Shown piece by piece: positions 46,827 through 55,937 of a stretch of 64,000 nucleotides of DNA. Source of the stretch: Shewanella carassii (lineage in GTDB: Bacteria; Pseudomonadota; Gammaproteobacteria; Enterobacterales; Shewanellaceae). The stretch covers positions 29,052 through 93,051 of the forward strand of contig NZ_NGVS01000025.1 of assembly GCF_002777975.1 (NCBI RefSeq), written 5' to 3'. Numbering within the stretch: position 1 is the stretch's first letter; each line of letters begins with the position of its first letter. The notes beneath the pieces are model-generated. The model was not told where the DNA came from and did no database searches. It saw nothing but the letters and a program-made list of their open reading frames with translations. A program made the translations under genes and the position numbers.

Positions 46827-46846
46827 AAATTAGGGTTTGCGACTAA

Positions 46847-47794
46847 ATGCGTGGTTGGATTTTATATAAAGAGACCGCGACTCAGCTAAAACCTGAATTG
46901 TATGAGATTAACCGATTGTTGGAGGCCGCCAAGGCCGACAATATCGAACTTGAGGTCTATGCTCCCGATGAGTTTGACCTTACCGTGACCCGAGAGGACA
47001 ACAAGAGTATTTTACTGAACGGGCAACCAGTAGAGTTGCCCGATTTTATTATTCCTCGTATGGGCTCGGGTACCACCTATTTTGCCTTGGCGATTATCCG
47101 CCATCTGGAGCGTCTTGGCGTTTATTGCCTTAACTCTTCCAAGGCGATAGAAACCGTTAAGGACAAGCTGTTTTCCCAACAACTGTTGGCCGAAAAGAAT
47201 CTGCCAACGCCCAAGACCATGTTGGTAAAATTCCCGGTCGATGTTGACTTGGTTGAACGCCACTTGGGTTTCCCTGTGGTGATCAAGACACTGTCCGGCT
47301 CGCAAGGCAGCGGCGTATTTCTGTCACACAAGGCACGCGAGTTCGATGATCTGATGCAGCTTATCGAGGCAACTAACAAGAATGCCAATATTATCCTGCA
47401 AGAGTTTATCTCCAACAGTCACGGTCGGGACTTGCGAGTCTTTACCATAGGTGGCCGGGTAGCGGGATGTTATGAGAGACGTGGCCAAGAGGACAGTTTC
47501 AAAGCCAATGTCAGCGCCGGTGGCTCAGCCAGCCCCTTTGCTGTCACGCCTGAAATCGAATGGCTGGCGACCCAGACCGCCAATATTTTGGATCTGGATG
47601 TCGCCGGAATCGATCTGCTGTTCGATAATGGTCACTACAAGATTTGCGAGGCCAACTCCTCGCCGGGCTTTGAAGGACTGGAATCTTGCCTTCATCTGGA
47701 TATCGCGGCACAAATACTGCACTTTATTCGCATCCGTTTGGGGATGTTCAATAAAGACGCAATGAAAAGCGATAATAAAGAGTCCGAATCCTGA
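46847..47794 (+). CDS. RimK-like ATP-grasp ligase
   Basis: A 315-residue ATP-grasp protein of the RimK/LysX group: PRMGSGTTYFALAIIRHLE, SKAIETVKDKLFSQQLLAEKNLPTPKTM, PVVIKTLSGSQGSGVFL (ATP-binding), ILQEFISNSHGRDLRVFTIGGRV, and the metal site DVAGIDLLFDN...YKICEANSSPGFEGLE. RimK adds glutamates to the C-terminus of ribosomal protein S6; this paralogue has a different N-terminal domain, so its acceptor is probably another peptide or a small molecule. It lies downstream of maoP. A terminator at 47823 ends the unit. Confidence 0.85.
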   Translation: MRGWILYKETATQLKPELYEINRLLEAAKADNIELEVYAPDEFDLTVTREDNKSILLNGQPVELPDFIIPRMGSGTTYFALAIIRHLERLGVYCLNSSKAIETVKDKLFSQQLLAEKNLPTPKTMLVKFPVDVDLVERHLGFPVVIKTLSGSQGSGVFLSHKAREFDDLMQLIEATNKNANIILQEFISNSHGRDLRVFTIGGRVAGCYERRGQEDSFKANVSAGGSASPFAVTPEIEWLATQTANILDLDVAGIDLLFDNGHYKICEANSSPGFEGLESCLHLDIAAQILHFIRIRLGMFNKDAMKSDNKESES

Positions 47795-47822
47795 TCCGAG
47801 TATCGGTTTCGAGATAAATCCC

Positions 47823-47851
47823 AAGCGCTCCTTTTAAAGGGGCGCTTTTTT
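47823..47851 (+). terminator. Terminator of the maoP operon
   Basis: AAGCGC...CC pairs with GG...GCGCTT around a TTTTAAA-type loop, followed by six T residues. Confidence 0.8.
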
Positions 47852-48082
47852 GTTATGGATCATAAAAAACCACATTTCAATAAACATTGTGTTCACATAT
47901 GGAACATTTCTGGTTTAGACTCTCTGCAGTCGCGCGAATTTTCAGCATCCGAAAAGACAAGAAGTGTCATCCTGCAAACAGCAGCCAACAAGCACTCAAA
48001 CCGCGCACGTGCCGCTTTATCCCGGAAAAGGAATCTCTGAGAAGGCACTTGGATTATCTGAGTAACGAAAAGAGATTGCCCA

Positions 48083-48976
48083 TTGCTGACAACACATGCC
48101 ATTAACAAATCAGGTTTAAGACTATCGCTGACACTCACTCTGCTGTGCTGTGCGGCGCCACAAACCCAAGCTGGCGAGTGGAGCTTGAATATTGGTGGTT
48201 TCTACTCTCAATCAGACACCAATATGCAGGTTACCGATCCCCTGATTGGCAACGACTTCAATCTGGATTTTGAGTCTGATCTGCAGTTGGCGGAAAATGA
48301 GTTTCTGCCCCTGTTTGAATTGGGATACCGTTTCAACGATAGACACCACATCTATATTGACTGGAAACAACTGCACCGCAGCGCCGAAACTCAGGCGGTC
48401 AGTCGGCCATTTCAAATCCAGATTGACGATACTGTCTATGACGTCAAGGCGGGTGGAAAGTTAGGCACCACGCTCAATATCGATATCGCCCGCATCGGCT
48501 ATGGCTATGACCTGTTTCAAGGCAACGGTTATAACATAGGGGTCAGTGTAGGGCTGCACACTATGTTTATTGACAGTAGCTTTGAAGGTTCCATTGGCGC
48601 CTGTGCCACTTCAGAACTCAGTGGCAATATCTGCAGCGCCCAGCCCATTCCCAGAGTCGTAGATGAGAGTGTTACTGCACCTTTACCGAATATTGGCCTC
48701 TTTGGTGACTATGAGCTGGCACCCGGTTGGCAATTTAATCTACATGCCCAATATTTTTCCGTGCGCCTCGATGATCTCAAGGGCTCACTGGTCGATATCA
48801 GAGCCGGCATGAAAACCACCCTGAGTGATCGTTGGGACATCACCTTGGCCTATAACTACTACAAAGTGGATGTGGATGTGCGTCAGAGCGCATCGAACGC
48901 CGCGGTAAAAGTGGCCGACTACAACCTCTACTATAGTTTTATCGGCCCCATGTTATCGATCAGCTACCGTTTCTGA
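48083..48976 (+). CDS. Outer-membrane beta-barrel protein of unknown function
   Basis: A 297-residue protein starting at TTG 48083, with AAGAGA before it. A signal peptide (LRLSLTLTLLCCAAPQTQA, cleavage near residue 31) is followed by alternating amphipathic strands (NIGGFYSQSDTN, FLPLFELGYRFND, HHIYIDWKQLHRS, NIGVSVGLHTMFID, WQFNLHAQYFSV, WDITLAYNYYKVDVDV), ending SYRF with the terminal aromatic. Two cysteines (CATSELSGNIC) may form a disulfide in a loop. No family recognised with certainty. Confidence 0.8.
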   Translation: MLTTHAINKSGLRLSLTLTLLCCAAPQTQAGEWSLNIGGFYSQSDTNMQVTDPLIGNDFNLDFESDLQLAENEFLPLFELGYRFNDRHHIYIDWKQLHRSAETQAVSRPFQIQIDDTVYDVKAGGKLGTTLNIDIARIGYGYDLFQGNGYNIGVSVGLHTMFIDSSFEGSIGACATSELSGNICSAQPIPRVVDESVTAPLPNIGLFGDYELAPGWQFNLHAQYFSVRLDDLKGSLVDIRAGMKTTLSDRWDITLAYNYYKVDVDVRQSASNAAVKVADYNLYYSFIGPMLSISYRF

Positions 48977-49005
48977 ACTTGTCCTCTGCTTGACGGTATA
49001 ATCAC

Positions 49006-49044
49006 GCTTTTTCCTGAAGCTTTTTCCTGAAGCTTTTTGCTGAC
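49006..49044 (+). repeat. Tandem repeat, three 13-bp units
   Basis: GCTTTTTCCTGAA occurs twice back to back (49006-49018, 49019-49031), followed by a degraded copy GCTTTTTGCTGAC (49032-49044). It lies just downstream of a TATAAT (48997-49002). Confidence 0.75.
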
Positions 49045-49201
49045 GCCTTTCCCTGAGCATAGTCGCTTATTGGCAGCTCTAGTCAAAGCTGTCGTCCACT
49101 ATCTTTTGCCGACAATCACCAAGTATTCCAGCCCTCTCGCCAGCCAAGCCTCTCAAAAAGTGAGTTTGATAAAAATCCACTCTTGCTCACAGTTACGCAT
49201 C

Positions 49202-49216
49202 TGATAATGGTTATCA
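49202..49216. promoter_or_regulatory. Fur box
   Basis: TGATAATGGTTATCA is a 7-1-7 inverted repeat with both TGATAAT and TTATCA half-sites matching the Fur consensus. It lies 30 bp upstream of the methyltransferase start, where Fur would block transcription in iron-rich cells. Confidence 0.75.
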
Positions 49217-49246
49217 TTTAATAAAAGGATGAGGGAGGAGGCAAAG

Positions 49247-50098
49247 ATGAGTAACAAGCTGGCAGTCACAGGGCTAAATGATCCTATCGCCCAAACACTT
49301 TTTATCCCACTCTATATGAAATCGTGCCAATCCAAACTGAAAGATGCCTTCTTCTCAGATCCTTGGGCCTGCGCGCTTATCGAACAATTTGATTATGACT
49401 TCTCAAGTTTTGACCAATCTGTATTGAGCTCTGTAGGGGTCGCCATCCGCGCGGGTTACTTTGACAGACTCACGGCGGATATTATCGCTGCGGCGCAGTC
49501 CTGTGTTGTAGTCAACCTCGGAGCCGGACTCGATGCCCGCTTTCAGAGGGTTCAAATGCTGATGGGAAACACGATGGAAGACAAGGCCTGGTTTTACATC
49601 CTGGATCTGCCTGAAGTGATTGCCCTCAGAGAGCAGCTCCTTCCTTCGGACAGTTGTGAGACATGCATCGGTGGTTCTGTATTTGATAGCGATTGGATGG
49701 ATGAACTCAATGCCCGTCATCAGGGCGCAACCTTTGTTTTTATTGCTGAAGGCCTGCTGATGTACTTCGACAATTGTCAGGTACAACAGTTGCTTCAAGA
49801 ACTGGCCAGCCGCTTTCCTGGTTGCCATATTCTATTCGACGGTATCAGTCGCTGGATGAGAGACAATTCAGATAACCACGACAGCGTAAAATATGCCGGT
49901 GCCGGTTTTAAGTTGGCGCTCGACTCGCCACGGGAGATTGAGCAATGGCATGGAAAGCTAAAGGTGATTTCAGTCGCGCATTACGCCGATTTCAAAGAGT
50001 GGAAACGAGTGGGTTTCTTCAATTATCTGCTGTCCAAATACATTCCCAAATACTTCCACTCCAGTTTTCTGGTGCATGCCTGTGTCGAGCAGCCATGA
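49247..50098 (+). CDS. SAM-dependent methyltransferase, leucine carboxyl methyltransferase (LCMT) family
   Basis: 283 residues from the ATG at 49247, which follows GGAGG; an in-frame start 18 bp upstream is less well placed. SAM-binding VVNLGAGLDARFQR, FYILDLPEVIALREQLL, and ATFVFIAEGLLMYFDNCQVQQLLQ are characteristic of the LCMT/TcmP/PpmC-like family. The substrate is a carboxyl or hydroxyl group on a small molecule or polyketide-like acid, unknown here. The Fur box suggests it is used under iron limitation. No adjacent siderophore genes were seen. Confidence 0.85.
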   Translation: MSNKLAVTGLNDPIAQTLFIPLYMKSCQSKLKDAFFSDPWACALIEQFDYDFSSFDQSVLSSVGVAIRAGYFDRLTADIIAAAQSCVVVNLGAGLDARFQRVQMLMGNTMEDKAWFYILDLPEVIALREQLLPSDSCETCIGGSVFDSDWMDELNARHQGATFVFIAEGLLMYFDNCQVQQLLQELASRFPGCHILFDGISRWMRDNSDNHDSVKYAGAGFKLALDSPREIEQWHGKLKVISVAHYADFKEWKRVGFFNYLLSKYIPKYFHSSFLVHACVEQP

Positions 50099-50186
50099 AA
50101 AACAAAGGCATTCAATTAATTACGCTTTCAAGTGACAAGAAGCATGGACAGGTGTAACCCTTTTTGAGTCACACCTGCCACCAAAC

Positions 50187-51782
50187 TCAGCGCTGATCCT
50201 GAGCCCGGCGCTTCTTGAAGTCCGAGTCTTCAAGCCATTGGGGCCAATCATTGTTATTGGCCAACCGTGCCAGAATGTCGCTTATCAAGGCCAAGTCCTG
50301 CCGAACCCCATCCAGACTCCAGCTTGGGTCATAATCATCGGCTGCCTTATGATATTTATGGGCGATATAATCTGGATCTGTATCCCCCAAACTCATAAAC
50401 AGCAAGCCGGGTACCCCTTCCTTGGCCAGAGCGAAATGGTCCGAGCGGAACATCAAGCCATTTTGCGGCCGGGGATCGGCCTTGACGCTGCGTCCCTGCC
50501 CTTTGGCAGCATCATTCAGATACTGCTCCAACTCTGACACGCCCTCACCATAACGCAGGATATAATCCACGCCTTTGCCCATATTCATGCCGTCTATATT
50601 GAGAAATGCCACCAGCTGCTTGGTGGGAACCGGAGGGTTTTCGGCAAAGTACTGGGCGCCAATGAGTCCGGTTTCCTCGGCAGTGAAGGCGCTGAACAGA
50701 ATCGAGCGTTTCGGGGCATCAATGCCCTTTTGCTGTTTGAAATGCTTTGCCAGTGCCAGAACACCGGCCACACCGGAGGCGTTATCCACAGCGCCGTTGA
50801 GCACCACTTCTTTGCCATCTTCAATGGTCTTTCCCAGATGATCCCAGTGAGCGTGCATCACCAAGTATTCATTTTTGTGCTCGGTTCCAGGCAACAAGGC
50901 CGCCACATTGTGGGATTGCGCCAGTTCTATCTTGTTGTTCAAGGTCAGGTTGGCCTTGAGTTTCAACGGCACCGCCTTGAAGCCTTTATTGACCGCCTGT
51001 TGCTTCAAGGTGTCAAAGTCCAGACCCGCCTGGCTGAACAGCTTCTTGGCGCTATCGTGCTGGATCCACCCCATCACGCCAACCGATGATGCGTTGTTGT
51101 CTTTATCCACCAGGGTGTACTTGGTATTGGTATTGGTGTTGCTGTTACGCACCACCCCCCAACCGTAAGCGGCGGGCGCAGTTTCATGCACAATAAACAC
51201 AGCCTCGGCGCCCTGGCGGGCCGCTTCTTCATATTTATAGGTCCAGCGACCGTAATAGGTCATGGCATTGCCCTTAAATACCTGGGGATCCTGAGTGGCA
51301 AAGCCGGGATCATTGACCAGCACAATCAGAGTCTTACCACGAACATCCAGGCCTTCAAAGTCATTCCAGCCATATTCCGGGGCATTGATACCGTAGCCGA
51401 CAAAGACCACCTCGCTGTCTTGCAGCTCCACCTTGGGTGTCACTCTTTGAGAGCGGGCGGTAAACTCCTCGCCATTGCTGAAACTCATTGAGCCCAGCTT
51501 AAGCTGCATATTCTGATCTGCGCTGATCCTGGCCATGGGAACGGCTTGCAGATAACTGTTGCCAAACCCGGGCTCAAGCCCCATCTCCTTGAAGGCTTTG
51601 GTAAGGTAATCCAAGGTCAGCTGTTCACCGGCCGACAGAGGCGCACGGCCTCCAAAAGCATCGCTGGCAAGGGTTTTCACATCCTGGCGATAGCGGGATT
51701 CATCCAGTTCAAAGGGAACAGCCAACGCCAGAGCAGGCATTAACAGTGTGGCCAACAGGCCACAGACAGAGGTAAATCTCAC
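50187..51782 (-). CDS. Exported M28-family metallopeptidase
   Basis: 531 residues from a GTG start (AAGGA upstream). Signal peptide (SVCGLLATLLMPALALAVP). A PA-like insert around residues 120-260 (VVFVGYGINAPEYGWNDFEGLDVRGKTLIVLVND). The M28 domain has zinc ligands His in MHAHWDHLG, Asp in GAVDNASGVAGVL, Glu-Glu in FTAEETGLIG, Asp in AFLNIDGMN, and His in YIAHKYHKAADDYD. It probably removes N-terminal amino acids or dipeptides in the periplasm or medium. No neighbour suggests a special substrate. Confidence 0.92.
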   Translation of the reverse strand: MRFTSVCGLLATLLMPALALAVPFELDESRYRQDVKTLASDAFGGRAPLSAGEQLTLDYLTKAFKEMGLEPGFGNSYLQAVPMARISADQNMQLKLGSMSFSNGEEFTARSQRVTPKVELQDSEVVFVGYGINAPEYGWNDFEGLDVRGKTLIVLVNDPGFATQDPQVFKGNAMTYYGRWTYKYEEAARQGAEAVFIVHETAPAAYGWGVVRNSNTNTNTKYTLVDKDNNASSVGVMGWIQHDSAKKLFSQAGLDFDTLKQQAVNKGFKAVPLKLKANLTLNNKIELAQSHNVAALLPGTEHKNEYLVMHAHWDHLGKTIEDGKEVVLNGAVDNASGVAGVLALAKHFKQQKGIDAPKRSILFSAFTAEETGLIGAQYFAENPPVPTKQLVAFLNIDGMNMGKGVDYILRYGEGVSELEQYLNDAAKGQGRSVKADPRPQNGLMFRSDHFALAKEGVPGLLFMSLGDTDPDYIAHKYHKAADDYDPSWSLDGVRQDLALISDILARLANNNDWPQWLEDSDFKKRRAQDQR

Positions 51783-51925
51783 GACTTCATTCCTTGTTAT
51801 TATCTATTTTGTTCAGCCATTGTAACAGCAGGGCAGCACTCTGTAGAACCAGACGATATTCTATGATCCTTTGGATCCACAAATGATGTAATTTGTGTCA
51901 AGCTGAATAGGTAATTGCATCAACA

Positions 51926-52963
51926 ATGAGCTTCTCCATCGTCATGACTCTGCTTCAACAAGCCGCCAAATACTTGAAAAAAGCCTTACCGCTGATGTTG
52001 AAATATCGGATACCGACAACGCCGGTCAACTATGCGCTCTGGTATGCCTATGTCAGTGAACGCAATCCTATGCTCAATGCCAGCTTGGATGAAGCCGTCA
52101 GCCAGTACAACACTTGCCCACCCTCCACGGCGGAACTCCTCTATCGCCACCATCTGGCTCCGGAGGAAGAGTTGGATGTCAGAGGTATGCGTCAGAGTAT
52201 GGAGGCAATAACGACCGAGCTGTCGCAGTCGCTCAAGGATACCAGCTGCGATGCCGACAGCTTTCGCGCCAAAATCGAGCGTAATTTCGGCCGTCTGAGC
52301 CGCTTGGATCAAGAAACCATGGATCTTGAGCAGGTGATGGGCATGGTCCGAGCCCTGGTGCAAGACTCGGATGATATTCGTAGCAGCACGGATTATTTGA
52401 GCTCGCAACTGAGCAAGGCCCAGCAGGAGATAGACAGCCTGCGACTACAGCTGCAAAACACCGAAAAAGATATACTGCTAGATGCCCTCACCGGTTGCCT
52501 CAACCGCCGCGCCTTCGATGCCGACTTCGATAGCTTGTTGAGTCAGTCGCCGAAGGGCTGCTGCCTTATTCTGGTGGATGTGGATCACTTCAAACGTTTC
52601 AACGATGAATACGGGCATCTTTTGGGGGACCAGGTGCTCAAGGCGGTGGCCAAACGTCTGCAAGATGGCTGTCATGACGGTGCCAAACTGTATCGTTTCG
52701 GTGGTGAAGAGTTCGCTATTCTGGTGCCGACCAGTCAGCTGAGAGTGGCACGGCAACTGGCCGAAGCCATGAGACGGGCACTGGAGAAAGTTTGCGTCAG
52801 AGACAGGCGCAAGGGCCTGCTCATCAGCAATATCAGCGCCTCCTTCGGGGTTGCCGAGTGGCAGCAAATGGATACCCGCCAATCCCTTACCGAACGCGCC
52901 GACACCTTGCTCTATGAAGCCAAGCGTTTGGGCCGCAATCGGGTGATGCCGATATCAGGCTGA
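51926..52963 (+). CDS. Diguanylate cyclase (GGDEF domain)
   Basis: 345 residues. The N-terminal ~165 residues are helical (LKYRIPTTPVNYALWYAYVSERNPMLNASLDEAV, then a long coil SSQLSKAQQEIDSLRLQLQNTEKD), a domain found before many proteobacterial GGDEF modules. The GGDEF domain (about 173-345) has DALTGCLNRRAFD, LVDVDHFKRFNDEYGH and the active-site RFGGEEF, with an RxxD I-site not obvious. It should synthesise cyclic di-GMP from GTP in the cytoplasm. Its last 9 bp overlap the end of the convergent sortase gene. Confidence 0.93.
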   Translation: MSFSIVMTLLQQAAKYLKKALPLMLKYRIPTTPVNYALWYAYVSERNPMLNASLDEAVSQYNTCPPSTAELLYRHHLAPEEELDVRGMRQSMEAITTELSQSLKDTSCDADSFRAKIERNFGRLSRLDQETMDLEQVMGMVRALVQDSDDIRSSTDYLSSQLSKAQQEIDSLRLQLQNTEKDILLDALTGCLNRRAFDADFDSLLSQSPKGCCLILVDVDHFKRFNDEYGHLLGDQVLKAVAKRLQDGCHDGAKLYRFGGEEFAILVPTSQLRVARQLAEAMRRALEKVCVRDRRKGLLISNISASFGVAEWQQMDTRQSLTERADTLLYEAKRLGRNRVMPISG

Positions 52964-53599
52964 AACCGCCAGCGTCGGCAAGGCTTCTGCCTGCACCACA
53001 AATCTAAGCTCGGCGCCGCCGCTCAGGCTATCGAAGGGATAACAGGTGATCAGCGTCAATAGCCGCTCATCACTGCCCATCAACCAAGGTGTCTCAGATT
53101 CATGCACGACTGCGGTAGCCCGTATTCGATAAAAATGGATCTGGCCATCCATGCCCTGCAAGCGGATCTCCTGCCCCACCCTGGCCCCGGCCAGAATCGC
53201 GAAATGGGTATCCCTGTGACCGGCAATCACGGTATTGCCTGTCTCTCCGGCACCGGCTCCCGAGAGCATCTGCGCCGGTCCAAAGGCCAGATTACGGCCA
53301 CTGGCCCCGGCCAGCACATAGAGTGGCTCATGCTTGCCTATCCACAATTTGGCCGTGGGGTGGGTATCGGCCCAGGACCAGGGTTTGTGTGCCTGGCCAT
53401 CAGTCAGACTCTTGGCCCAGGCCTTTTCAATCAAAAACTGGGCGAACATGGCTTTGGCTTGCATATATCCTCCTTTAAACAGCATGGCCGAACCCGCCAC
53501 GACCAGAACCACTATCACTATTGAGCAGATATCGCCAAAGCGCCCCCTATTGACCGAGGGCATAGCGCCTGCTCTCAGGGCCTGATGCGTCTGGCTCAT
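52955..53599 (-). CDS. Class GN sortase
   Basis: A 214-residue sortase. One N-terminal membrane anchor (ICSIVIVVLVVAGSAMLF). The catalytic His128 is in VIAGHRDTHF, Cys186 in LLTLITCYPF, and Arg199 in ELRFVVQ. This matches the class GN (Gram-negative dedicated) sortase set, distinct from Gram-positive housekeeping SrtA. It presumably cleaves the LPQTA signal of the target protein encoded immediately upstream; its start overlaps that gene's stop (ATGA). Confidence 0.93.
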   Translation of the reverse strand: MSQTHQALRAGAMPSVNRGRFGDICSIVIVVLVVAGSAMLFKGGYMQAKAMFAQFLIEKAWAKSLTDGQAHKPWSWADTHPTAKLWIGKHEPLYVLAGASGRNLAFGPAQMLSGAGAGETGNTVIAGHRDTHFAILAGARVGQEIRLQGMDGQIHFYRIRATAVVHESETPWLMGSDERLLTLITCYPFDSLSGGAELRFVVQAEALPTLAVSA

Positions 53600-55923
53600 C
53601 GCCCAGCCCCCTCACAAGCACGACGGCCAAAGGCCCTGGGGAAAGCCGCCAGCATCAGCGCCGCCAGCAAACTGGCCAACCCCAGCAGCAACATCAGCCG
53701 GCTGTCGGTGGCGGTCTGCGGCAACTTACCCTGCCAGCCCTTGGGCGCATGACTGGCTACTTGCCCTTCCCGGGTCGCCGCGGCGTCCGGATTGACCGGG
53801 GTGACATCCACTGCCACCAGGCTGGTGTACGGACTGACCAAGTGGTACTTCAGCGACAGCGCTGTGACCTGGCGTTCAATGCGTTCACTGTTGGCAGCAT
53901 CTTTGGCCAGCTCCAGCGCGGCTATCTGTTTTCTGGCCCAGATGAGATCCAGCCCTTTGGGCTCAGCCTTGGCATTGAGCGCCAGCTCCTGCTGCCAGAA
54001 TTGGCCATCGATAAGACCGGATACGATAACGGCCTTGTGGGCATTGCTACGCTGTTTGATGCTCACCAATACCGGCTCACCCTGATAGAGATCCGGAATT
54101 TGTGCCGGCCAGTAATCCGGCACGGTGCCGTCAGGGTAGCGCAGCGACACATCTGTGATCCTGGGAGCAGAGATTTTTTCCAGCAAGGCAACCACCTTTT
54201 GCTCCACCTCCTGCATCTTGCTAATATAGGTAAAGCTGCCCCGCCCAAGCTCGGCGGCACGCTGCATAAAGTGAGAGTTGGGCGCACTGCCTATGCCTAC
54301 GGTAAACAGGCGGTTGTCGCCGAGCCTGTCTTTAATCAGTTCAAATAGCGCCTGTTCATTGCCTACGGCGCCATCTGTCATGAAAATCACCTGCCTGAGC
54401 GCCTTACTCTCACCTTGCGTGCCGACTTTATTTTGAGCGGCAAAATCATTGTTCAATGCCAGCTCCAGCGCCTTGGCCATCTCGGTACCACCGTTGGCTT
54501 CCAGGGCACGAATAAACTGCTGCGCCCGACCTATATTGTGGGCCGTTGCCGGCAAAGAGTTGGCCGCCATGGTTTGCACTGCAGAGTTGAATTCAACGAC
54601 ATTGAAACTGTCCTCCGGTTTGAGACTGCTCAAGGCATACAGCAATGCCTGTTTGGCCTGAACAATTGCATCTCCCCCCATTGAGCCCGAAGTATCTATC
54701 ACCAGAATGAGCTCCCTGGGCAAGGGCTTGGCCACCTCTTTGCTCTGTGGAGGCATCAACATCAATAGACTGTATTCATCCCTGGCAGCTTGGCCTTCGG
54801 CCTGCGCTAAAGAAGGTGCTGGGGTATGGGTCTGCCCTTGCTGGCTGAACAGCGCCGCTGCGGGCTTGGCGCCCGGATCCGCTTGCCATTGCAACACAAA
54901 GTCGCTGTCGGCCTTGGTATTGTCTTGTTGCAGCTGCACCCGAATACGGCCATCACTCAGGGTTTGTTGGGAAATAGCATGATAAGGGGATTCCAGCGAC
55001 AGCAAGGGAAAACCGGCATCCAGGATAATATCCAAACTGAGGCGATTCTCCTGGCCACCGCTGTGCGCATGGGGGCTTTGCGCTTGGGAGCTTTTAAGAT
55101 CAGAGCTTTCGCTATCTGTACCGGCAAACATCTTTTCAAGGCCCGCGGCTTCAATCACAGGACTCAGCAACCGCGCCGCCTCCTCCACACCCTTGAAGCT
55201 TTGCAGCATGCTTTGGGGCAGATAACGGGGCGTGTGGGTCATGGGAAAGCGCAGGCTGAACTGACCATCACGGTAATCCAATGCCTGCTGGTAGCTGAAG
55301 CTGACTTTAAGGGTTTCCCCTGGGGCCAAATTAGCCACCTGAGTGGTGAACAGGTTGGGCCGCTCCTGACTCAGTAAACTGGCGCGCTTGCCCTGAGCCT
55401 TGGCCTGCTCAAAAGCGCGCTTGGCCTCTTCCTTTGGTTGAATAACCCCCTCGATGATCCGCTCACCTATTCTCAGCTGCATGCTGTCCACCGCCGCCTC
55501 ATTGGGCAGCGGGAACAGGTAACGGCCGTGGATCCACTCCTGGGTATCATTGGTGAATGACTGGGTGACGCTGACTCTGTTACTCCAGCCACTGATGCTC
55601 ATGCTGACTTCGGTTGCCAGTGCCGGGGCCTGAGTGTCGCCAAAAGCGAGCACCCCGGCACCTGGCCACTGCGGATTATCAATCAGTTGAAGGGTACCTT
55701 CCTGAGCCTGGACACTTGCAGGCTCTTCGGCAAGTTGGGGGCCATTCTCGGCCCAGGCTTCAACCGAGCTCACCAGGTTGAACACCAGCAGTGCCAGCAG
55801 GGCAAAGCCTGAAAATTGCAGGGCGTTGACGGCCCTGCATAAATAAGTATCAGAATCGCTGTGACTGGCGGCGGGCATTCTCTGAAACTGCTCGTTATCC
55901 TGCCGAGGGATATCCATATTCAT
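53596..55923 (-). CDS. Sortase target protein with VIT and von Willebrand A domains
   Basis: 775 residues from ATG 55921-55923. An N-terminal hydrophobic segment (ALQFSGFALLALLVFNLV) acts as a signal anchor. A VIT domain follows (QAPALATEVSMSISGWSNRVSVTQSF, PNEAAVDSMQLRIGERIIEGVIQPKEEAKRAFEQAKAQGKRASLL). The vWA domain has MIDAS LVIDTSGSMGGDAIVQAKQ. The C-terminus is a sorting signal: LPQTA, then MLLLGLASLLAALMLAAFP, then basic RRACEG. This is the marine-proteobacterial sortase target type. It is likely exported and processed or anchored by the co-encoded sortase. Confidence 0.93.
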   Translation of the reverse strand: MNMDIPRQDNEQFQRMPAASHSDSDTYLCRAVNALQFSGFALLALLVFNLVSSVEAWAENGPQLAEEPASVQAQEGTLQLIDNPQWPGAGVLAFGDTQAPALATEVSMSISGWSNRVSVTQSFTNDTQEWIHGRYLFPLPNEAAVDSMQLRIGERIIEGVIQPKEEAKRAFEQAKAQGKRASLLSQERPNLFTTQVANLAPGETLKVSFSYQQALDYRDGQFSLRFPMTHTPRYLPQSMLQSFKGVEEAARLLSPVIEAAGLEKMFAGTDSESSDLKSSQAQSPHAHSGGQENRLSLDIILDAGFPLLSLESPYHAISQQTLSDGRIRVQLQQDNTKADSDFVLQWQADPGAKPAAALFSQQGQTHTPAPSLAQAEGQAARDEYSLLMLMPPQSKEVAKPLPRELILVIDTSGSMGGDAIVQAKQALLYALSSLKPEDSFNVVEFNSAVQTMAANSLPATAHNIGRAQQFIRALEANGGTEMAKALELALNNDFAAQNKVGTQGESKALRQVIFMTDGAVGNEQALFELIKDRLGDNRLFTVGIGSAPNSHFMQRAAELGRGSFTYISKMQEVEQKVVALLEKISAPRITDVSLRYPDGTVPDYWPAQIPDLYQGEPVLVSIKQRSNAHKAVIVSGLIDGQFWQQELALNAKAEPKGLDLIWARKQIAALELAKDAANSERIERQVTALSLKYHLVSPYTSLVAVDVTPVNPDAAATREGQVASHAPKGWQGKLPQTATDSRLMLLLGLASLLAALMLAAFPRAFGRRACEGAGR

Positions 55924-55937
55924 TTTGCCGCACCCTC

